From the NCBI GenBank assembly GCA_947174825.1, contig CAMWKN010000046.1:1-8172 (forward strand): 8,172 nucleotides of DNA. The letters are read 5' to 3'. This document shows, in pieces, positions 6,055-8,172 of the stretch. The stretch comes from an uncultured Clostridium sp. (lineage in GTDB: Bacteria > Bacillota_A > Clostridia > Lachnospirales > Lachnospiraceae). The notes below the pieces were generated by a model. That model was not told the DNA's origin, made no database searches, and saw only the letters and a program-made list of their open reading frames with translations. Made by a program: the position numbers and the translations under genes. Each line of letters begins with the position of its first letter. Within the stretch, counting starts at the first letter, position 1.

Positions 6055-7449
6055 ATGAAGTGTAATGTAGTCAGAGATTTATTACCTCTATATCTGGATC
6101 AGTTATGTGAGGAGGAAACCAGTGAAGAGATCAAAGATCATTTGGAGGGCTGTGAAGAGTGCAGACAGAGATGGGAAGAGATGGGAAGCCCGGTGGAGAG
6201 CGTGATCGGTCAGTTGGAAAAGGAAACGGTCTCCATTGAACCGATGAAAAAATATCGAAAGAAAATTAAAAGAAAAAATAGTATGCTGGTGTTGACTATT
6301 CTGTTGTCGGTGGTTGTGATTGGGCTACTGTCTTATTTGAGTTATGGGCAGATCCGACATATCGGACACAGTTTTGAAACCATTTCTCAGTATATCCGTT
6401 TTACCCATATTGGAAAGGAATTTGCAAAGGGGAATCTGGAGCCATTATTATCCAGTCTTGCTATTGTAGGAGATGATTCAGAGCATGCGTATTATGCGAA
6501 ACAGGCTTATAGAGATGATGAAGATGATGAAGATGCCTCTATTAGGGATGCCTATATTAAGGATGCCAAGGAATATATCCGAAAGCTTTATCCAGATTAT
6601 TTTCAAGGAAAGCCTTTGAAGTTGCGAAAGGTGATCGTGGAATATCATACGGAGCAGGTGTATATGAACAAAAATCTGTCGGTGATACTGATTTATGAGA
6701 TTGATGGTATAGAATATTGTATCCAATTAGAACGGAGGGCGGGAGAAAAATATTATGTGACCAGAGATGAATTTGTGGAATCGGCAGAGCCAGTTACGTA
6801 TACTGCAGAGAATGAGGATGATGAAACAGAAGATACAGATGGCGAAACAGAGGATACAGATGGTGAAACAGAGGATACAGATAGCGAAATAGGGGATACA
6901 GATGGCGAAACAGGGGAAAATGTTGTTGAAGAGGAAATGACAGATAGCGGGACAAAATCATCGTTTTTGGAGTGCCGGGAGTCTTTGTTCCGAAGTCTGC
7001 CGCCCTTTGATGATAGCTACCTTTTTGTGGCAAAAAAAATCATCCGTGGAAGCTATAAGATGCGGAGGGATTCAGGGGATACTTTACCCCCTAATATGTT
7101 TATGACTTCCATGTTGTATATAACGGAAGAATGTCTAAAGGATCATGAATTTTGGATTGAATATCAGGAAATTATGTTGCGGCATGCAGAGCAGATTATT
7201 CAGCAGAATTACTGGATGCAGGATATAGATTACCAGATCCTGTCCTATGACAAGGAAAAGCATATGTTTCGTTATCGGATAAACCTTTTCATGGTTAATG
7301 TGGAGACGGAGAAAGAGTGTGTACTGTCGGTGGAATGCTACAGGCATGTATCGGAGATGATAGTGATTCCGGGAACAGAAAAACTCATAGGGGAGAATAT
7401 AGCAGAAGAGGCAAAGAGGGCAATGTTGAATCTATGGAAGGTTGACTAG
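6055..7449 (+). CDS. Zinc-finger (ZAS) transmembrane anti-sigma factor with a large extracytoplasmic domain
   Basis: A 464-residue protein. Residues 1-36 are a zinc-binding anti-sigma domain: Cys3, then His29-x3-Cys33-x2-Cys36. A basic stretch (65-75, KKYRKKIKRKN) precedes one membrane helix at about 76-97, so the remaining 365 residues should lie outside the membrane. The outer part has two globular-looking segments (about 100-250 and 295-464) joined by an acidic repeat linker at 256-290. It should hold the upstream sigma factor at the membrane and release it on a signal, by proteolysis or ligand binding. GAGGAG (6039-6044) lies 10 bases before ATG 6055 and 4 before ATG 6049; either start is possible, and the in-frame GTG at 6010 is unlikely. 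It is unusually long for this family, and the outer domains match nothing I recognise. Confidence 0.88.
   Translation: MKCNVVRDLLPLYLDQLCEEETSEEIKDHLEGCEECRQRWEEMGSPVESVIGQLEKETVSIEPMKKYRKKIKRKNSMLVLTILLSVVVIGLLSYLSYGQIRHIGHSFETISQYIRFTHIGKEFAKGNLEPLLSSLAIVGDDSEHAYYAKQAYRDDEDDEDASIRDAYIKDAKEYIRKLYPDYFQGKPLKLRKVIVEYHTEQVYMNKNLSVILIYEIDGIEYCIQLERRAGEKYYVTRDEFVESAEPVTYTAENEDDETEDTDGETEDTDGETEDTDSEIGDTDGETGENVVEEEMTDSGTKSSFLECRESLFRSLPPFDDSYLFVAKKIIRGSYKMRRDSGDTLPPNMFMTSMLYITEECLKDHEFWIEYQEIMLRHAEQIIQQNYWMQDIDYQILSYDKEKHMFRYRINLFMVNVETEKECVLSVECYRHVSEMIVIPGTEKLIGENIAEEAKRAMLNLWKVD
6820..6924 (+). repeat. 21-bp tandem repeat encoding an acidic seven-residue linker
   Basis: Five consecutive 21-bp units start at 6820, 6841, 6862, 6883 and 6904; units two and three differ by one base and the last is degenerate. 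They encode DETEDTD, GETEDTD, GETEDTD, SEIGDTD and GETGENV. The repeat keeps frame, so copy-number change would alter only linker length between the two extracytoplasmic segments of the anti-sigma factor. Confidence 0.95.
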
Positions 7450-7499
7450 AAAATAGTCATGTCCTGCATGAAAGATAATAGAATTTTAAGCATATATAT

Positions 7500-7528
7500 A
7501 GCGCAAGTCATGTGGCTTGCGCTTTTTT
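7500..7528 (+). terminator. Intrinsic terminator of the sigma/anti-sigma operon
   Basis: AGCGCAAG (7500-7507) pairs with CTTGCGCT (7516-7523) over an 8-nt loop, followed directly by a run of T to 7528. It lies 50 bases after the anti-sigma stop. Confidence 0.9.
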
Positions 7529-7562
7529 ATCGAATAGGAGATTCCTCCTATTCGATAAAAAA
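7523..7562. repeat. Perfect 18-bp hairpin immediately after the terminator
   Basis: TTTTTTATCGAATAGGAG (7523-7540) and CTCCTATTCGATAAAAAA (7545-7562) are exact complements around the loop ATTC. The left arm shares the T tract of the preceding terminator. It is the left edge of the GC-rich element that follows. Confidence 0.9.
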
Positions 7563-7669
7563 CGCTCCGCGTGGATGCGCACTCGCGCGAAGATGAAGAT
7601 GTCGCTTATGCGACCGCGCTCGGCGCGAGAGTTTCGCAAGCGAAACTCTTTGTTCAATAGGAGATTCCT
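7533..7669. repeat. GC-rich palindromic intergenic element flanked by 14-bp direct repeats
   Basis: The 14-mer AATAGGAGATTCCT occurs at 7533-7546 and again at 7656-7669. Between them, 7561-7650 is 60% G+C (54 of 90), far above the A/T-rich DNA on both sides, and folds readily: GTCGC/GCGAC (7601-7605 with 7610-7614), enclosed by CTCGCGC/GCGCGAG (7582-7588 with 7623-7629), then AGAGTTTCG/CGAAACTCT (7628-7636 with 7641-7649). One frame reads VDAHSREDEDVAYATALGAR then VSQAKLFVQ, stop at 7658, but it has no proper start. I recall closely similar sequence recurring between genes in Lachnospiraceae, which suggests a dispersed REP- or MITE-like element; this is memory, unverified. Confidence 0.65.
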
Positions 7670-7747
7670 TGAATATAGTGATTTCCAACTGGTTTTATGG
7701 CATTTTACACAAAAACAAAGGAAGTTATTTGTGAAAATTCAATAATT

Positions 7748-7855
7748 TGAAATATTTTGAAAGAAAATGAAAGAAAATGATTGAAAATAGGGATAAATTA
7801 TGTTATTATTCTTTCAAATCACTGAAAACCAATCAAAACCAATCAAATTCTTTCA
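7748..7855 (+). promoter_or_regulatory. Sigma-A promoter within a phased DeoR-type operator array
   Basis: TTGAAA (7781-7786) and TATTAT (7804-7809) are 17 bases apart, each 5/6 consensus. Upstream, four TGA-beginning 10-mers follow at exact 10-bp steps from 7748, 7758, 7768 and 7778 (TGAAAGAAAA twice, then TGATTGAAAA), the last overlapping the -35 box. Downstream, AAAACCAATC is repeated at 7825 and 7835, and TTCTTTCA, the complement of TGAAAGAA, occurs at 7809 and 7848. Sites in opposite orientation on both sides of a promoter fit a DeoR-family repressor acting on its own gene, perhaps by looping. The remainder of the gap (7670-7747) is A/T-rich with an imperfect TTTTACACAAA/TTTGTGAAAA pair. 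Confidence 0.7.
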
Positions 7856-7874
7856 GCAGAAAGGAGGGAAGAGA

Positions 7875-8172
7875 ATGCTGACAGAAGAGAGACAGTCTCT
7901 TTTATTGGAGGCAGTCAACCGAAATCACAGCATAGGATTAAATGAACTATGTCAGATCCTTCAGAGTTCTGAATCTACGGTTCGGAGAGATCTGAATTTT
8001 TTGGCAGAGAAGGGTTTGCTGACAAAAGTACGTGGTGGAGCGATGGCGCTGGATGAAAAATTTACACCTATAGAACGGAACATGGATGAAAAGGCTGTGC
8101 TTATTATTCAAGAAAAGGATCCCATTGCCCGGTATGCAGCATCTTTCGTGCAGAATCGACAAGTCTCTTATA
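7875..8172 (+). CDS. DeoR-family transcriptional regulator, 5' part only
   Basis: The first 99 residues are in the window and the frame is still open at the edge. Residues about 6-56 are the DeoR N-terminal winged helix-turn-helix: ERQSLLLEAVNRNHSIGLNE, then the recognition helix SSESTVRRDLNFL and the wing KGLLTKVRGGAMAL. The start of the sugar-phosphate-sensing domain follows (EKAVLIIQEKDPIARYAASFV). AAGGAGGG (7861-7868) lies 6 bases before ATG. Such regulators respond to phosphorylated sugars and usually sit first in a sugar-uptake operon; the sequence resembles those ahead of 1-phosphofructokinase and fructose PTS genes, but the downstream genes are not visible. Confidence 0.93.
   Translation, partial: MLTEERQSLLLEAVNRNHSIGLNELCQILQSSESTVRRDLNFLAEKGLLTKVRGGAMALDEKFTPIERNMDEKAVLIIQEKDPIARYAASFVQNRQVSY

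Noticed and set aside
6820..6924. Short tandem repeats considered as a CRISPR array
   Set aside because: The 21-bp units are directly adjacent with no spacers, preserve reading frame and encode an acidic linker.
7512..7745. 77-codon plus-strand frame across the GC-rich hairpin element
   Set aside because: It starts inside a terminator hairpin, has no ribosome site, and its arginine-rich sequence is explained by the palindromic GC-rich repeat.

Overview
The window looks like a chromosomal segment of a low-to-mid GC, Gram-positive Clostridia, most likely Lachnospiraceae. The basis is the A/T-rich intergenic DNA, strong AGGAGG-type ribosome binding sites, GTG/TTG starts, an XRE-methyltransferase, a Gx/heptaprenyl-type transporter next to DUF6472- and DUF6518-like proteins, and a DeoR regulator with a Firmicutes-style promoter. 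The family-level assignment is inferred from gene content, not from a marker gene.

Layout. Positions 1-235 hold a nested inverted repeat that works as the terminator of the first gene, a minus-strand XRE/SAM-methyltransferase (236-1066). A divergent intergenic region follows. On the plus strand it carries a textbook sigma-A promoter (TTGACA-17 bp-TATAAT) whose spacer and -10 are covered by a perfect 20-bp palindrome. That promoter drives a 27-codon mini-ORF and then a long reading frame (about 1387-2979) that joins, without a stop, a HigA-like XRE antitoxin/repressor domain to a complete cytoplasmic GH13 alpha-amylase-family enzyme. The amylase part keeps its own strong ribosome binding site and ATG (1669), preceded by a perfect 12-bp-arm inverted repeat. 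This is the most unusual object in the window: a carbohydrate-active enzyme captured by an apparent autoregulated toxin-antitoxin-type control region, probably able to yield both a fusion protein and a free enzyme.

Next come a small nitroreductase (3054-3587), a four-cysteine DUF6472-like protein (3681-3851), a Gx/HepT-I-like membrane protein (3954-4457) and a polytopic DUF6518-like membrane protein (4522-5160), closed by an intrinsic terminator at 5180-5214. The second half is a signalling operon: an ECF sigma factor (5462-5977) and a large zinc-finger, single-pass anti-sigma factor (6055-7449). They are preceded by an ECF-type promoter (TGTAAC-16 bp-CGTCTA), which suggests the sigma factor transcribes its own operon. 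The anti-sigma extracytoplasmic region contains a 21-bp tandem repeat that encodes an acidic E-T-E-D-T-D-G linker.

Positions 7450-7874 are non-coding but rich in structure: a terminator, an 18-bp perfect hairpin, a GC-rich palindromic element between two copies of a 14-bp direct repeat, and a helically phased operator array around a sigma-A promoter. That promoter serves a DeoR-family regulator (7875 onward), which runs off the end of the window. A fructose or other sugar operon may follow, but it is not visible.
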